Source: Nitrospirota bacterium (GTDB lineage Bacteria; Nitrospirota; Thermodesulfovibrionia; Thermodesulfovibrionales; JdFR-85). Taken from it: 51,782 bases of DNA. Below, one piece after another: positions 8,345 to 17,138 of this stretch. A program made the translations under genes and the position numbers. The notes beneath the pieces are model-generated. The model was not told the DNA's origin and ran no database searches. It saw nothing but the letters and a program-made list of their open reading frames with translations. The first letter of the stretch is position 1, and each line of letters opens with the position of its first letter. Where the stretch lies: contig JAYWMQ010000053.1 of the NCBI GenBank assembly GCA_035873375.1, forward strand, positions 1 through 51,782, written 5' to 3'.

Positions 8345-8439
8345 TTATTATTATACCACAAAGAGTTTTTGGAAACACGGGCGGGTTGTGCCTGTTAGTC
8401 TGTCAGGATAATAGCTTGCCAGCCGGCTCGCCGGCATTC

Positions 8440-9897
8440 TCAGGAAAGCTTTTTTCTCAAAAGTTCATTAACAAGCTTCGGGTTTGCCTTACCCTTTGAG
8501 GCCTTCATTATCCGGCCTACAAAGAATCCCTGAAGCTTTGTCTCACCGCTGCGGTACCGCTCAACCTCAGCAGGATTTGCAGCCAGGACTTCATCTATCA
8601 ACTTCTCGATCTCCGAGGTGTCGGTTATCTGGACAAGCCCCTTCTCTTTTACAATCGCTTCCGGGGCTTTACCGCTGCGGAACATCTCCTCAAACACGGT
8701 CTTTGCAATTGCACCGCTGATCGTACCGTTATCCATAAGCTTCAGCATGTCAACCAGATGCGCCGGGGTCAGGGGCACCCCTGATATCTCCCTGCCTGTC
8801 TCGTTAAGGAGCCTCAGAAACTCCGACATCATCCAGTTGCTCACTGCCTTTGGCTTGCCGCCAAGCCTGACCGCCTCTTCAAACCACTCGGCAACCGTCC
8901 TCTCCTCAGCAAGCATCCCGGCATCATAGTCCGGCAGCCCGAACTCCTCCGTATACCTCTTCCTCTTCTCATCAGGCAGCTCCACAAGGCCTGACCTCAT
9001 CTCATCAATCCACTCCCTTGACACCTCAATCGGCACGAGATCGGGCTCGGGAAAATAGCGGTAGTCATGAGCCTCTTCCTTTGAACGCATTGACACGGTA
9101 ATGCCTGCACCTGAGTCCCAGAGTCTCGTCTCCTGAATAACCCTGCCCCCCTCCTTCAGGATCTTTACCTGCCTCTTTATCTCATACTCAAGGGCCTTCT
9201 CAACAAACCTGAAGGAGTTTATATTCTTTATCTCCGCCTTTGTTCCAAGTTCATCAGCCCCAACCGGCCTTAAAGAGACATTGGCATCGCACCTGAGGGA
9301 GCCCTGCTCCATGTTGCCGTCACAGACTCCGAGGTATCTGAGGATGGCCCTCAGTTTCCTCATAAAGGCTGCGGCTTCCTTCGGTGTCCTGATATCAGGC
9401 TCTGATACAATCTCCATAAGGGGCACACCCGCACGGTTGAGGTCAACAAGACTGCCGTCTTTCTGATGTATGTTCTTTCCCGCATCCTCTTCCATATGAA
9501 TGCGTGTTAAACCTATCCTTCGCTCAATCCCGTCAGTCACTATGTCCACATATCCATGCTCGCAGATGGGGAGTTCATACTGGCTTATCTGGTATCCCTT
9601 GGGGAGGTCGGGATAAAAGTAGTTTTTTCTTGCAAACCTGCTGTAAGGAGATATAGTGCAGTTCATGGCAAGGCCTGTCTTCACTACAAAATCCACAGCA
9701 CGGCGGTTCAGAACAGGCAGAACCCCGGGCATACCGATACAGACAGGACAGGTCTGCGTATTATGGCCGGAGCCAAACCGGGTGGAACAGCCACAGAATA
9801 TCTTTGTATCCGTTAAGAGTTGAGCATGTATCTCAAGGCCTATTACTACTTCGTATTCTGTTCCTTCCGACTTACGGCTTATGACTTCCGATGACAT
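8440..9897 (-). CDS. gatB: Asp-tRNA(Asn)/Glu-tRNA(Gln) amidotransferase subunit B
   Basis: GatB is the tRNA-binding and kinase-like subunit of GatCAB, which amidates misacylated Glu-tRNA(Gln) or Asp-tRNA(Asn). The sequence has [11 protein letters not shown] near the N-terminus, the cysteine-rich FCGCSTRFG...CPVC zinc site, [14 protein letters not shown] and a GatB_Yqey-type C-terminal domain. I chose the second ATG because AAAGGG lies 8 nt before it; an in-frame ATG at 9915 would add six residues. gatA and gatC are not next to it, so the complex is encoded at dispersed loci. A GCCGG-CTCG-CCGGC hairpin lies just after the stop. Confidence 0.96.
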   Translation of the reverse strand: MSSEVISRKSEGTEYEVVIGLEIHAQLLTDTKIFCGCSTRFGSGHNTQTCPVCIGMPGVLPVLNRRAVDFVVKTGLAMNCTISPYSRFARKNYFYPDLPKGYQISQYELPICEHGYVDIVTDGIERRIGLTRIHMEEDAGKNIHQKDGSLVDLNRAGVPLMEIVSEPDIRTPKEAAAFMRKLRAILRYLGVCDGNMEQGSLRCDANVSLRPVGADELGTKAEIKNINSFRFVEKALEYEIKRQVKILKEGGRVIQETRLWDSGAGITVSMRSKEEAHDYRYFPEPDLVPIEVSREWIDEMRSGLVELPDEKRKRYTEEFGLPDYDAGMLAEERTVAEWFEEAVRLGGKPKAVSNWMMSEFLRLLNETGREISGVPLTPAHLVDMLKLMDNGTISGAIAKTVFEEMFRSGKAPEAIVKEKGLVQITDTSEIEKLIDEVLAANPAEVERYRSGETKLQGFFVGRIMKASKGKANPKLVNELLRKKLS

Positions 9898-10040
9898 TGC
9901 ATGTACCCTTTCCATTGCCGAATTTTTTTATTTCAGGTGTTGTTGAACCCGGCAATAATTTTAACCCCAAACCAGCTGATTTATCAAGTCATGGAATGAA
10001 TAAAAAATCCGAGGGTTAAAAAAATCCATATTTATTTACC

Positions 10041-10658
10041 TTAAAACGGCAGGCTGAGTGCGGCAACCGGAGAGAAGCTCCGGCGGTGGATGGGACAGGG
10101 CCCGTGTTTTTCGAGCATCTCGATATGCATCCGGGTTGCATAACCCTTGTGTTTTCTGAAACCATAGGCAGGATAAAGGGAGTGAAAATGCTCCATCAGC
10201 CTGTCCCTGGTAACCTTTGCTATTATTGATGCCGCTGCAACCGAGGCACTGATACTCTCTGCCCTCGGCATGGAGACCTGCTTTATCTTCAGGGGAAGCT
10301 CCATTGCGTCTATTATCAGGATGCCGGGGGGATTACCGAGGTCCTCTATCGCCGTTATCATTGCCTGCTTTGTGGCCCTGTATATATTTATCCTGTCTAT
10401 CTCATCAGGACCGATAACCCCTACCCCTATACCTTCAGCCTCAGTCAGTATCTCCCAAAACAGGGCCTCCCTCTGCTTCGGGCTAAGTTTTTTGGAATCC
10501 CTGAGCCCGGGGATCCTTACAGCAGGAGGCAACACCACTGCCGAGGCAACTACAGGGCCTGCCAGAGGCCCTCTGCCGGCTTCATCCACCCCGGACAGGG
10601 GATTGTAGCCCTGTGCACGAAAACGGTCGTCATAGGTGTAAGGATCTTCAGAGGCCAC
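10041..10658 (-). CDS. rnhB: Ribonuclease HII
   Basis: This 205-aa enzyme cleaves RNA at ribonucleotide-DNA junctions and helps remove misincorporated ribonucleotides. The catalytic motif GVDEAGRGPLAGPV is at residues 23-36 (D25, E26), followed by DSKKLS, the IDAMEL strand and the SISAASIIAKVTRDR-type region with conserved aspartate. It is the last gene of the ffh-rpsP-rimM-trmD-rplS cluster, its usual position in many bacteria, 18 bp after rplS. Confidence 0.96.
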   Translation of the reverse strand: MASEDPYTYDDRFRAQGYNPLSGVDEAGRGPLAGPVVASAVVLPPAVRIPGLRDSKKLSPKQREALFWEILTEAEGIGVGVIGPDEIDRINIYRATKQAMITAIEDLGNPPGILIIDAMELPLKIKQVSMPRAESISASVAAASIIAKVTRDRLMEHFHSLYPAYGFRKHKGYATRMHIEMLEKHGPCPIHRRSFSPVAALSLPF

Positions 10659-10676
10659 GATAGTTGCCCATCAGTA

Positions 10677-11027
10677 TCAGCGTCTGAAAAGCTCTTTTTC
10701 CTTAACCTTGGCAGCCTTCCCCTTCTTGTCTCTGAGGTAGTAAAGCTTTGCCCTCCTGACATCTCCCTGCCTGATGACTTCAAGCTTCTCGATAACAGGT
10801 GAATGAACAGGAAAGATTCTCTCCACACCGATGCCGTGAGAGACCTTTCTGAGCATAAAGGTCTCCCTTATACCACTGCCTTTACGGCCTATAACAACAC
10901 CTTCAAAGGGCTGAATCCTCTCCTTGTCTCCCTCTACAACCCTGACGTGGATCCTTACAGTATCACCAATATTGAATTGCGGAACCTCTTTCCTGAAAGC
11001 CTCCTCTACAGAGCTTACCATATTCAT
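10677..11027 (-). CDS. rplS: 50S ribosomal protein L19
   Basis: At 116 aa it has the expected length. Family features include [22 protein letters not shown] and the closing [18 protein letters not shown]19 sits at the 30S-50S interface. Its start overlaps the trmD stop by 4 bp (ATGA), so the two are translationally coupled. Confidence 0.98.
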   Translation of the reverse strand: MNMVSSVEEAFRKEVPQFNIGDTVRIHVRVVEGDKERIQPFEGVVIGRKGSGIRETFMLRKVSHGIGVERIFPVHSPVIEKLEVIRQGDVRRAKLYYLRDKKGKAAKVKEKELFRR

Positions 11028-11758
11028 TTTTCTTCCTCCTTTATCTCCCTGATCAGTTCATTATCCTCTTCACTGAGGTTTACTCTCTGCAACAACTCGG
11101 GTCTTCGCTGAAGGGTATGCCTAAGCGCCTCTTTTCTCCTCCACCTTCTTATCAACTCGTGGTTTCCGCCAAGCAGCACATCGGGCACCCTCATCCCCCT
11201 GAACTCTACAGGCCTTGTATACTGGGGATAATCGAGCAGACCTGTTGTAAAAGACTCCTCTTCAGCAGACCTTGAGTCTCCAAGAACACCCGGCAATAAT
11301 CTTGTAACGGCATCTATTATAACCAAAGCAGGCAATTCTCCACCAGTCAGCACATAATCACCGATGGATACCTCCTCATCCGACACCGCCCTTATCCTCT
11401 CGTCAAACCCCTCATACCTGCCAGCTATAAAGAGGATACGCCTCCTGTTTCCTGCATATTCCTCTGCAAGCGACTGGTTAAAAACCCTGCCACCCGGTGT
11501 AAGCAGCACTTTAAACCTCTCCTGCCCATCCCTGTTCAGATAATCCAGGGCATTAAATACCGGCTCGGGTTTCAGGACCATCCCTGCCCCGCCTCCGTAT
11601 GGAGAATCATCAACCTGACGGTGTTTGTCCGTGGTAAAGTCTCTTATGTTATAGACATCCACACTGACAGCTCCCCGCTCTATTGCCCTCTTCATGATAC
11701 TCTCCGAGAGGTAAGACTTTATTATACCGGGGAAAAGTGTCAGCACCTCAAATGTCAT
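11024..11758 (-). CDS. trmD: tRNA (guanine-N1-)-methyltransferase
   Basis: TrmD methylates G37 next to the anticodon and prevents frameshifting. The protein shows the SPOUT-fold trefoil-knot features: [35 protein letters not shown] and [21 protein letters not shown] chose the ATG at 11758 because it gives the canonical [10 protein letters not shown] start; the longer frame begins at 11812 inside rimM and adds 18 unconserved residues. This gives about 244 aa, typical for TrmD. It lies between rimM and rplS, as in most bacteria. Confidence 0.96.
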   Translation of the reverse strand: MTFEVLTLFPGIIKSYLSESIMKRAIERGAVSVDVYNIRDFTTDKHRQVDDSPYGGGAGMVLKPEPVFNALDYLNRDGQERFKVLLTPGGRVFNQSLAEEYAGNRRRILFIAGRYEGFDERIRAVSDEEVSIGDYVLTGGELPALVIIDAVTRLLPGVLGDSRSAEEESFTTGLLDYPQYTRPVEFRGMRVPDVLLGGNHELIRRWRRKEALRHTLQRRPELLQRVNLSEEDNELIREIKEEEK

Positions 11759-11777
11759 GGTGTCAAATATCCCGGGC

Positions 11778-12284
11778 TCATTCAAGAAGCCCCGCCTCCG
11801 GGGAGATAACAATCCTCTTGTTTCGTATGTCTATATCCCTGACAACATCCTTTATAGCAGGAATCAGGTACTCCTTCTCCCCCTCCCTGACAACATAGAC
11901 ATCATTGCTTCCGGTCTCGATTATGTCGGTCACCCGTCCGATATATTCACCGTCAACAGTAAAGACCCTAAGACCGATTATCTGATAATAATAATAAACA
12001 CCATCAGGTAACGGGGGACTCTCCTCCTCCGGAACCATTAATTGCCCTCCTCGGAGGGCTGCGGCATCTTCAGGGGAGTTAATCCCGCGCAATTTCATAA
12101 TGACTGTACGGCCATAGGGCTTGGAGTATTCAATGGTAAATTCCTTTATCTCGTCATCAAATTTGATATACACTCGAGATACATCATCAAACCTTTCCAG
12201 AGAAAAAGTGAGGGGCAGTACTATAAATTCCCCCTTCACTCCCCGTGATTTGACTATTCGCCCGATACTGACAAGAGAAGACAT
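11778..12284 (-). CDS. rimM: Ribosome maturation factor RimM
   Basis: This 168-aa protein has the RimM N-terminal barrel (VSIGRIVKSRGVKGEFIV) and the PRC-barrel domain (YYYQIIGLRVF...IGRVTDIIETGSNDVYVV...LIPAIKDVV). RimM binds S19 and helps assemble the 30S head. It follows khpA in the operon after a gap containing a strong hairpin. Confidence 0.96.
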   Translation of the reverse strand: MSSLVSIGRIVKSRGVKGEFIVLPLTFSLERFDDVSRVYIKFDDEIKEFTIEYSKPYGRTVIMKLRGINSPEDAAALRGGQLMVPEEESPPLPDGVYYYYQIIGLRVFTVDGEYIGRVTDIIETGSNDVYVVREGEKEYLIPAIKDVVRDIDIRNKRIVISPEAGLLE

Positions 12285-12346
12285 AGTTTATCCTGAAGAT
12301 GGAAGATCTGACTTTACCGGCTTAAAGGCAGGAGCAAGGACACTGC

Positions 12347-12372
12347 CCCGGAAGGGGCGCCCCCCTTCCGGG
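12347..12372 (-). promoter_or_regulatory. 11-bp perfect hairpin between khpA and rimM
   Basis: CCCGGAAGGGG at 12347-12357 pairs perfectly with CCCCTTCCGGG at 12362-12372 across a 4-nt loop. There is no T tract after it on the transcribed strand, so it is not a standard terminator. Lying inside the operon, it could be an mRNA processing or stability element. Confidence 0.55.
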
Positions 12373-12395
12373 TATATCATTCTTTTATTCAAGTT

Positions 12396-12626
12396 TTATT
12401 CGAGAATTTCAAGGACACAGCGTTTACCCATCTTGGTTCCCGCTGCAGAGAGGATTGTCCTCATCGCCCGTGCTGTTTTCCCCTGTTTTCCTATTACCTT
12501 ACCAAGATCACTCTGAGCCACTCTGAGTTCAAGAACAGTGGTTTTCTCACCATCAACTTCCTGTACAACGACCTCTTCAGGTCTGTCAACCAAAGCCTTA
12601 GCCATAGATACCACTAATTCTTTCAT
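12396..12626 (-). CDS. khpA: KH-domain RNA-binding protein KhpA (YlqC)
   Basis: The 76-aa protein is a single KH domain with the GxxG loop in the form [16 protein letters not shown]. It begins with the family-typical [13 protein letters not shown] and ends in VLEILE. KhpA-type proteins bind many RNAs, with effects on cell division and elongation in Gram-positives; a role here is inferred from family and from its usual position between rpsP and rimM. Confidence 0.95.
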   Translation of the reverse strand: MKELVVSMAKALVDRPEEVVVQEVDGEKTTVLELRVAQSDLGKVIGKQGKTARAMRTILSAAGTKMGKRCVLEILE

Positions 12627-12659
12627 CTTCTGCCACCTCCATCAGATTGATTCGGCTGC

Positions 12660-12896
12660 CTACAGGCCAGCCTTCTGTAATAGCCTCTTGACCGCATCAG
12701 TCGGTTGCGCACCACGCTGTAACCAGAACCTGGCCTTTTCCGTGTCAATCTTTATTTCAGAGGGGTCCTTCATTGGATTATAAAAACCCACGATCTCAAT
12801 AAAGGCTCCGTCCCTTCTGGTCCTTGAATCTGCAACTACAACTCTGTAAAAAGGTCTCTTATGAGCCCCCAACCTTGTTAACCTGATCTTTACCAA
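12660..12896 (-). CDS. rpsP: 30S ribosomal protein S16
   Basis: A 78-aa protein with the S16 signature [20 protein letters not shown] near its start, followed by [20 protein letters not shown]16 is an assembly protein of the 30S body. A good Shine-Dalgarno precedes it, and its position after ffh is standard. Confidence 0.98.
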   Translation of the reverse strand: MVKIRLTRLGAHKRPFYRVVVADSRTRRDGAFIEIVGFYNPMKDPSEIKIDTEKARFWLQRGAQPTDAVKRLLQKAGL

Positions 12897-12998
12897 CTAC
12901 TCACCTCCTGCATCTGACTATATTTAGCATACCGGTAATAGGGCATACAACCTTAGAATTTTAATATACCCGAGGGGGTAAAGTAAACCCTGCCCCGT

Positions 12999-14330
12999 TC
13001 AAAAGGGCATCGGCATGCCCCTGAATTTACCTTTTTTGCCCTTTTTGCCTTTAAACATCTTCAACATCCGCTTCATCTCCTTGTACTGCTTCAGCAACCT
13101 GTTTACATGGGTAACGGTTGTGCCGCTTCCAAGGGCAACCCTCTTCTTTCTGCTGCCGTTCAGTATATGGGGATTTCTCCTTTCCCGCGGGGTCATGGAG
13201 CTTATAATGGCCTCTATCCTCGAAAACTCCTTTTCATCCACCTGCACACCCTTCAGCTGTTTACCCATCCCGGGTATCATGGAGAGGAGGTTCTCTATCG
13301 ACCCCATTGACTTTATTTTCAGCAACTGATCCCTGAGATCCTCCAGGGTAAAAGTCTCATCGGTAATCTTCTTCTGAAGCGCCTCAGCCTCTTTGACGTC
13401 AACCGCCTCCTGGGCCTTCTCTATAAAGCTGAGGACATCACCCATCCCGAGGATCCTTGATGCAACCCTGTCAGGGTGAAAGGGCTCTATCATATCTATC
13501 TTTTCACCAACACCGATGAACTTGATGGGTTTGCCGGTTACAGCCCTTATTGACAGGGCAGCACCACCCCTTGCGTCTCCGTCCATTTTTGTCAGTATTA
13601 TTCCGTCTATGCCCGTCTGCTCGTCAAAACTCTTTGCAACAGTAACGGCATCCTGTCCTGTCATGGCATCAGCCACAAAGAGGACCTCATCCGGCTTTAC
13701 CGCGGCCTTGACACCCTCAAGCTGACTCATCAGCTCCTCATCAATATGGAGCCGTCCTGCGGTATCTATTATAAGGATATCCCTTGCATCCAGCCGTGCC
13801 TTTTTCAGGGATGCACTGGAAACCGCTACAGGGTCCTTCTCATCCCGGGCAGAATAGACAGGGACGTCAATCTGGGCTCCCAATGTAGTCAACTGGTCAA
13901 TTGCAGCAGGTCTCTGCAGGTCTGCAGCCACGAGCATGGGCCTCCTGCCCTGTTTTTTAAACAGATTGGCAAGCTTTGCCGCAGTCGTTGTCTTACCCGA
14001 ACCCTGAAGACCGATCATCATGATTACTGTTGGGGGATTTGGAGCGAATAATATCCTTTCATTCTGACTGCCGAGGAGCTCGATCAACTCCTCATGAACG
14101 ATCTTTACAACCTGTTGGCCGGGGGTCAGGCTCTCAAGAACCTCCTTGCCTATGGCCTTTTCCCTCAGTCGGGTGATAAAATCCTTGACCACCCTGAAAT
14201 TAACGTCAGCCTCCAGCAGGACGAGCTTCAGCTCTCTGAGGGCAACATCAACATCCTCTTCCTTTAAAAACCCCCTGCCCTTGAGCTTTGAAAATATACC
14301 TTCTAATTTTTCACTTAAAGAGTCAAACAT
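12999..14330 (-). CDS. ffh: Signal recognition particle protein Ffh (SRP54)
   Basis: Ffh is the GTPase of the signal recognition particle and targets nascent membrane proteins to SecYEG. The 443-aa chain has the N-domain, then G1 [16 protein letters not shown]3 DTAGRLHID and G4 [13 protein letters not shown]. The methionine-rich M-domain follows (GMGKQLKG...[13 protein letters not shown]) and ends in a basic, glycine- and lysine-rich tail. All GTPase motifs are intact. It lies 9 bp after trxA and probably shares its promoter. Confidence 0.98.
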   Translation of the reverse strand: MFDSLSEKLEGIFSKLKGRGFLKEEDVDVALRELKLVLLEADVNFRVVKDFITRLREKAIGKEVLESLTPGQQVVKIVHEELIELLGSQNERILFAPNPPTVIMMIGLQGSGKTTTAAKLANLFKKQGRRPMLVAADLQRPAAIDQLTTLGAQIDVPVYSARDEKDPVAVSSASLKKARLDARDILIIDTAGRLHIDEELMSQLEGVKAAVKPDEVLFVADAMTGQDAVTVAKSFDEQTGIDGIILTKMDGDARGGAALSIRAVTGKPIKFIGVGEKIDMIEPFHPDRVASRILGMGDVLSFIEKAQEAVDVKEAEALQKKITDETFTLEDLRDQLLKIKSMGSIENLLSMIPGMGKQLKGVQVDEKEFSRIEAIISSMTPRERRNPHILNGSRKKRVALGSGTTVTHVNRLLKQYKEMKRMLKMFKGKKGKKGKFRGMPMPF

Positions 14331-14339
14331 CTCCCCTCA

Positions 14340-14669
14340 CTAACCTAAAAACTGGTCAATTTTTGCCTTGAGCTGGGGTTTTGGAACGGCCCCGACAATC
14401 TGCTCAACCTTCTCGCCATCCTTAAAGAACATAAGCGTGGGTATACCCATAATCTTGTATCTGCTGGCAATATCAGGGTTTTCGTCAGTATTCAATTTAC
14501 AGACCTTGACCTTACCTGCATATTCCTTTGCTATCTCTTCAACAGTAGGTGCCACCATCCTGCAGGGGCCACACCATACCGCCCAGAAGTCCACCATTAC
14601 AAGCCCTTTAAACCCCAACACTTCCTGATCCCAGGATGATGTTGTTACTTCTATAACGCCTTCAGCCAT
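14340..14669 (-). CDS. trxA: Thioredoxin
   Basis: The 109-aa protein has the active site WCGPC in the context VDFWAVWCGPCRMVAP, the cis-proline stretch MGIPTLMFF, and the final EQIVGAVPK region. Thioredoxin reduces cytoplasmic disulfides. The start is preceded by an excellent AGGAGG 5 nt upstream. It is the first gene of the transcript leading into ffh and the ribosomal genes. Confidence 0.97.
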   Translation of the reverse strand: MAEGVIEVTTSSWDQEVLGFKGLVMVDFWAVWCGPCRMVAPTVEEIAKEYAGKVKVCKLNTDENPDIASRYKIMGIPTLMFFKDGEKVEQIVGAVPKPQLKAKIDQFLG

Positions 14670-14721
14670 ATGAACCTCCTGTCATGAATTTTTATAAGTA
14701 TCTTAAATAGTTAATCAAGTT

Positions 14722-14751
14722 ATTATATTTTTCGGAAAAAGAATTTGTCAA
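14722..14751 (-). promoter_or_regulatory. Sigma-70-type promoter for trxA-ffh operon
   Basis: On the minus strand TTGACA (14746-14751) is followed after 18 bp by TATAAT (14722-14727). The predicted start near 14715 gives an RNA leader of about 46 nt to the trxA ATG. Confidence 0.75.
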
Positions 14752-14757
14752 ATAAGT

Positions 14758-15111
14758 TCAGATTATCTTCTTCAGTGTCTCTTCCAGTTCACTGAGTTTA
14801 AACGGCTTTTTAAGTGTAAGGACACCCTTGCTTCTGAAATCACTATCCATCTCAGGCGTGATATAGGCAGAACAGACTACAATATGAGGCCTTTTGCTCT
14901 TTTTGCAGAGTTGATCCACCAGAATTGAGCCATTGCCTTCGGGCATTTTCAGGTCAGTAAAGACTATATCAAAATCAAAGTCTTCCTTCCCGGTAATAAC
15001 CATGGCATCATTAATATTTGAGACCGAGGTCACTTCATAACCCCACCGCTTCAGAGCCCTCTCAAGAAACCACCTTACAAGCTGCTCATCGTCAACCACA
15101 AATGCTTTCAT
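14758..15111 (-). CDS. Single-domain response regulator (REC)
   Basis: A 117-aa stand-alone receiver domain: the acidic pair in FVVDDEQ, a phosphoacceptor aspartate in IVFTDLKMP, the switch serine in VVCSAY, and the lysine in LKKPF are all present. It has no output domain, so it must signal through protein contact. It follows another regulator gene on the same strand, and the two may work in one relay; no histidine kinase is nearby. Confidence 0.92.
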   Translation of the reverse strand: MKAFVVDDEQLVRWFLERALKRWGYEVTSVSNINDAMVITGKEDFDFDIVFTDLKMPEGNGSILVDQLCKKSKRPHIVVCSAYITPEMDSDFRSKGVLTLKKPFKLSELEETLKKII

Positions 15112-15195
15112 AGCTCTCCATACAGGACAATGTCTGTTTGTAATCCTGAATAACCCCGCCTCTTTTTACATTCGAAAATCAAACCAAGCCCCTTC

Positions 15196-15831
15196 TCACT
15201 CAAGGAGGCCACCCTTCTGCATTCTATATTCTAACTCATCTCCCGTAATATTCAGAAGCCCTGCAGCCCGGCCCTGGTCTCCTCCGGTCATCTCAAGAGC
15301 CCTCTCAAGCAGTTTTCTTTCAAATTCCTTAATATCCACACCACCGGCCGGTATACTTATCTCAAGCTCCCCTGAACCGGATCGGCCGACTATGCAGTCA
15401 AATCCCTCAAAACCGTTCTGCAGGGACAGTTTAGTCCTCAACCGGCTCACCTTTTTTCGAAGCACCACGGTCTCAAATGCCTTTTTTATCAGGATATTCA
15501 GTTTGTCCATATTAAAAGGTTTTTCAATAAAGTCATAGGCCCCCATCGTGACAGACTTTACAGCGGTCTGAATATCTCCATAGGGTACGATCATCACGAC
15601 AATGGCATCCCTGTCAAGCTCCTTTATCCTCTCAAGCACGGTCATTCCGGAGATATCCGGCAGATGGATATCGAGAAGGGTAATGTCAGGGCGTTCCTCC
15701 TTATACAGCTTCAATCCCTCTATCCCCTTTTCTGCAGTAATAACAGAGCATCCCTCCTTTTCGAAGTTCTGCTGCAGGGACCATCTCAGGAGCTTCTCAT
15801 CATCTATTATCAATATCCTGGCTTGCTTCAA
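15196..15831 (-). CDS. Response regulator: REC plus Fis-type HTH, no AAA+ domain
   Basis: The 211-aa protein has a receiver domain (residues 1-120; acidic pair D10/D11, phosphoacceptor D54, lysine K104 in FIEKPF) and a C-terminal Fis-type helix-turn-helix (LLERALEMTGGDQGRAAGLL). The central sigma-54 ATPase domain of NtrC proteins is absent, so it resembles the ActR/RegA class that works on sigma-70 promoters. One oddity: the conserved switch threonine-alanine after strand 4 is Val82-Pro83 (VMIVPYGD), which should weaken the phosphorylation-driven switch. The HTH recognition helix is also unusual (NITGDELEYRMQKGG). Confidence 0.85.
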   Translation of the reverse strand: MKQARILIIDDEKLLRWSLQQNFEKEGCSVITAEKGIEGLKLYKEERPDITLLDIHLPDISGMTVLERIKELDRDAIVVMIVPYGDIQTAVKSVTMGAYDFIEKPFNMDKLNILIKKAFETVVLRKKVSRLRTKLSLQNGFEGFDCIVGRSGSGELEISIPAGGVDIKEFERKLLERALEMTGGDQGRAAGLLNITGDELEYRMQKGGLLE

Positions 15832-15882
15832 GGGAATCTCCTTTCACACTATACTCCGAATCCATTGATAAATGGTTGTTGG

Positions 15883-15990
15883 AAGCAATATGACAGACTC
15901 TTCACTCATTCTCGTCCCGGCCATCCGTCCGGGACTCCGAGGTAAGTATCAACGGATACTTAAAACCGTTCAGAGCCTGTCATATCGCTT
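15883..15990. repeat. Three-stem cruciform element
   Basis: An outer inverted repeat AAGCAATATGACAG (15883-15896) / CTGTCATATCGCTT (15977-15990, one mismatch) encloses two perfect inner hairpins: GTCCCGG/CCGGGAC (15914-15935) and AAGTATC/GATACTT (15944-15961). It lies between ccsB and the REC-Fis gene, where it may help terminate transcription, or it may be a small mobile palindrome. Confidence 0.6.
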
Positions 15991-16055
15991 CTTTCCCCAT
16001 GATTGAGGCTTTTTATCACTATCTCCTGGTATAGTTTACTCTATTATAATATCCA

Positions 16056-17138
16056 CTATCCCAGGGCTCCATAACTGTGAAGACCGGACAGTAACAGATT
16101 AACACCGAGATATGTAAAAACCACGGTAACAAAACCCACAACCGCAACCACTGCCACCTTCCGCCCCTTCCAGCCCCTCATAAGGCGGGCATGCAGGTAA
16201 AAGGCATAAACAAACCATGTAATGAGTGACCACGTCTCCTTCGGGTCCCAGCTCCAGTATACACCCCAGGCCTGATCAGCCCAGATGGCACCAAAGATGA
16301 GCCCACCGAGGGTAAATATGGGAAAGCCTACAGCTATAGTCTTATACGTCAGTTCATCGAGCAGATCAGTGGTTATACTGAAGGCAGCCACTATCCTCTT
16401 TAACAGATAGCCGTATCTCCAGACCAGGGCAATAATAACTACGGACCCGATCCAGCTTGTCAGTGACACCGCAGCTGAAGCGCTCTTGAAGGTTGCCCTG
16501 AAGAGGTAGCTCTTTATTACCTCGGAATTAGTAGCCAGAACGTGATACTTAATGAAATCAAGACCCATGGCTGAAAGCAGGACAATGAGGACGCCAAGTG
16601 AAACCGTCCAGAAGATATAGGCCGGCTCGGTCCTTTCTTCAGTCTTCTCTATCAGGTACATAAGTGCCGTGCCAAAGGATAGGCCGAATGCGGCATAGGC
16701 AATAAAGCTCATCGTGACATGTGCAAGCAGCCAGTTGCTCTGAAGCGCGGGCATGAGTGGCTGTATCTCCTTAGACATGCCTGTCATCTCTATAAAGGCC
16801 AGCGCCAGGCCTGCCACAGGGGTTATAAAGGCACCGAAGGAGCGGTTCCTGTATTTAAACTCAATAACAAGATAACCAAGGATGAGGCACCAGACAAAAA
16901 ATATAAGGGATTCATAGAGGTTTGAGACAGGCGGCCGCCAGAAACTCCTCAACCCCATTTCATAACCCTCAACCCATCTCATCAGAAACGCAGCGGTCTG
17001 AGCCACAAAACTCGCCACAGTTATACCTGTGGCAACCACCCCTATCCCTCTCTTCCTGAAGACCAGGTATGAAATATATGCAACCATCGAGAGCATATAT
17101 CCAATAGTTGCTATACCAAAGAGCACCGAACTATCCAT
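16056..17138 (-). CDS. ccsB: Cytochrome c biogenesis protein CcsB (ResC)
   Basis: The 360-aa integral membrane protein carries the tryptophan-rich WWD motif WGVYWSWDPKETWSLITW, which presents heme to apocytochrome c in System II maturation. Conserved histidines flank it (LLAHVTMSF and the HSY end). The N-terminal half and a central LLSAMGLDF...VIIALVWRYG portion are further membrane helices. It overlaps the ResB stop region by 8 bp, so the two subunits of the synthase are co-expressed. Confidence 0.95.
   Translation of the reverse strand: MDSSVLFGIATIGYMLSMVAYISYLVFRKRGIGVVATGITVASFVAQTAAFLMRWVEGYEMGLRSFWRPPVSNLYESLIFFVWCLILGYLVIEFKYRNRSFGAFITPVAGLALAFIEMTGMSKEIQPLMPALQSNWLLAHVTMSFIAYAAFGLSFGTALMYLIEKTEERTEPAYIFWTVSLGVLIVLLSAMGLDFIKYHVLATNSEVIKSYLFRATFKSASAAVSLTSWIGSVVIIALVWRYGYLLKRIVAAFSITTDLLDELTYKTIAVGFPIFTLGGLIFGAIWADQAWGVYWSWDPKETWSLITWFVYAFYLHARLMRGWKGRKVAVVAVVGFVTVVFTYLGVNLLLSGLHSYGALG

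Noticed and set aside
7907-8398. 163-aa plus-strand open frame opposite smpB
   Set aside because: SmpB on the other strand is certain, and this frame is only its shadow.
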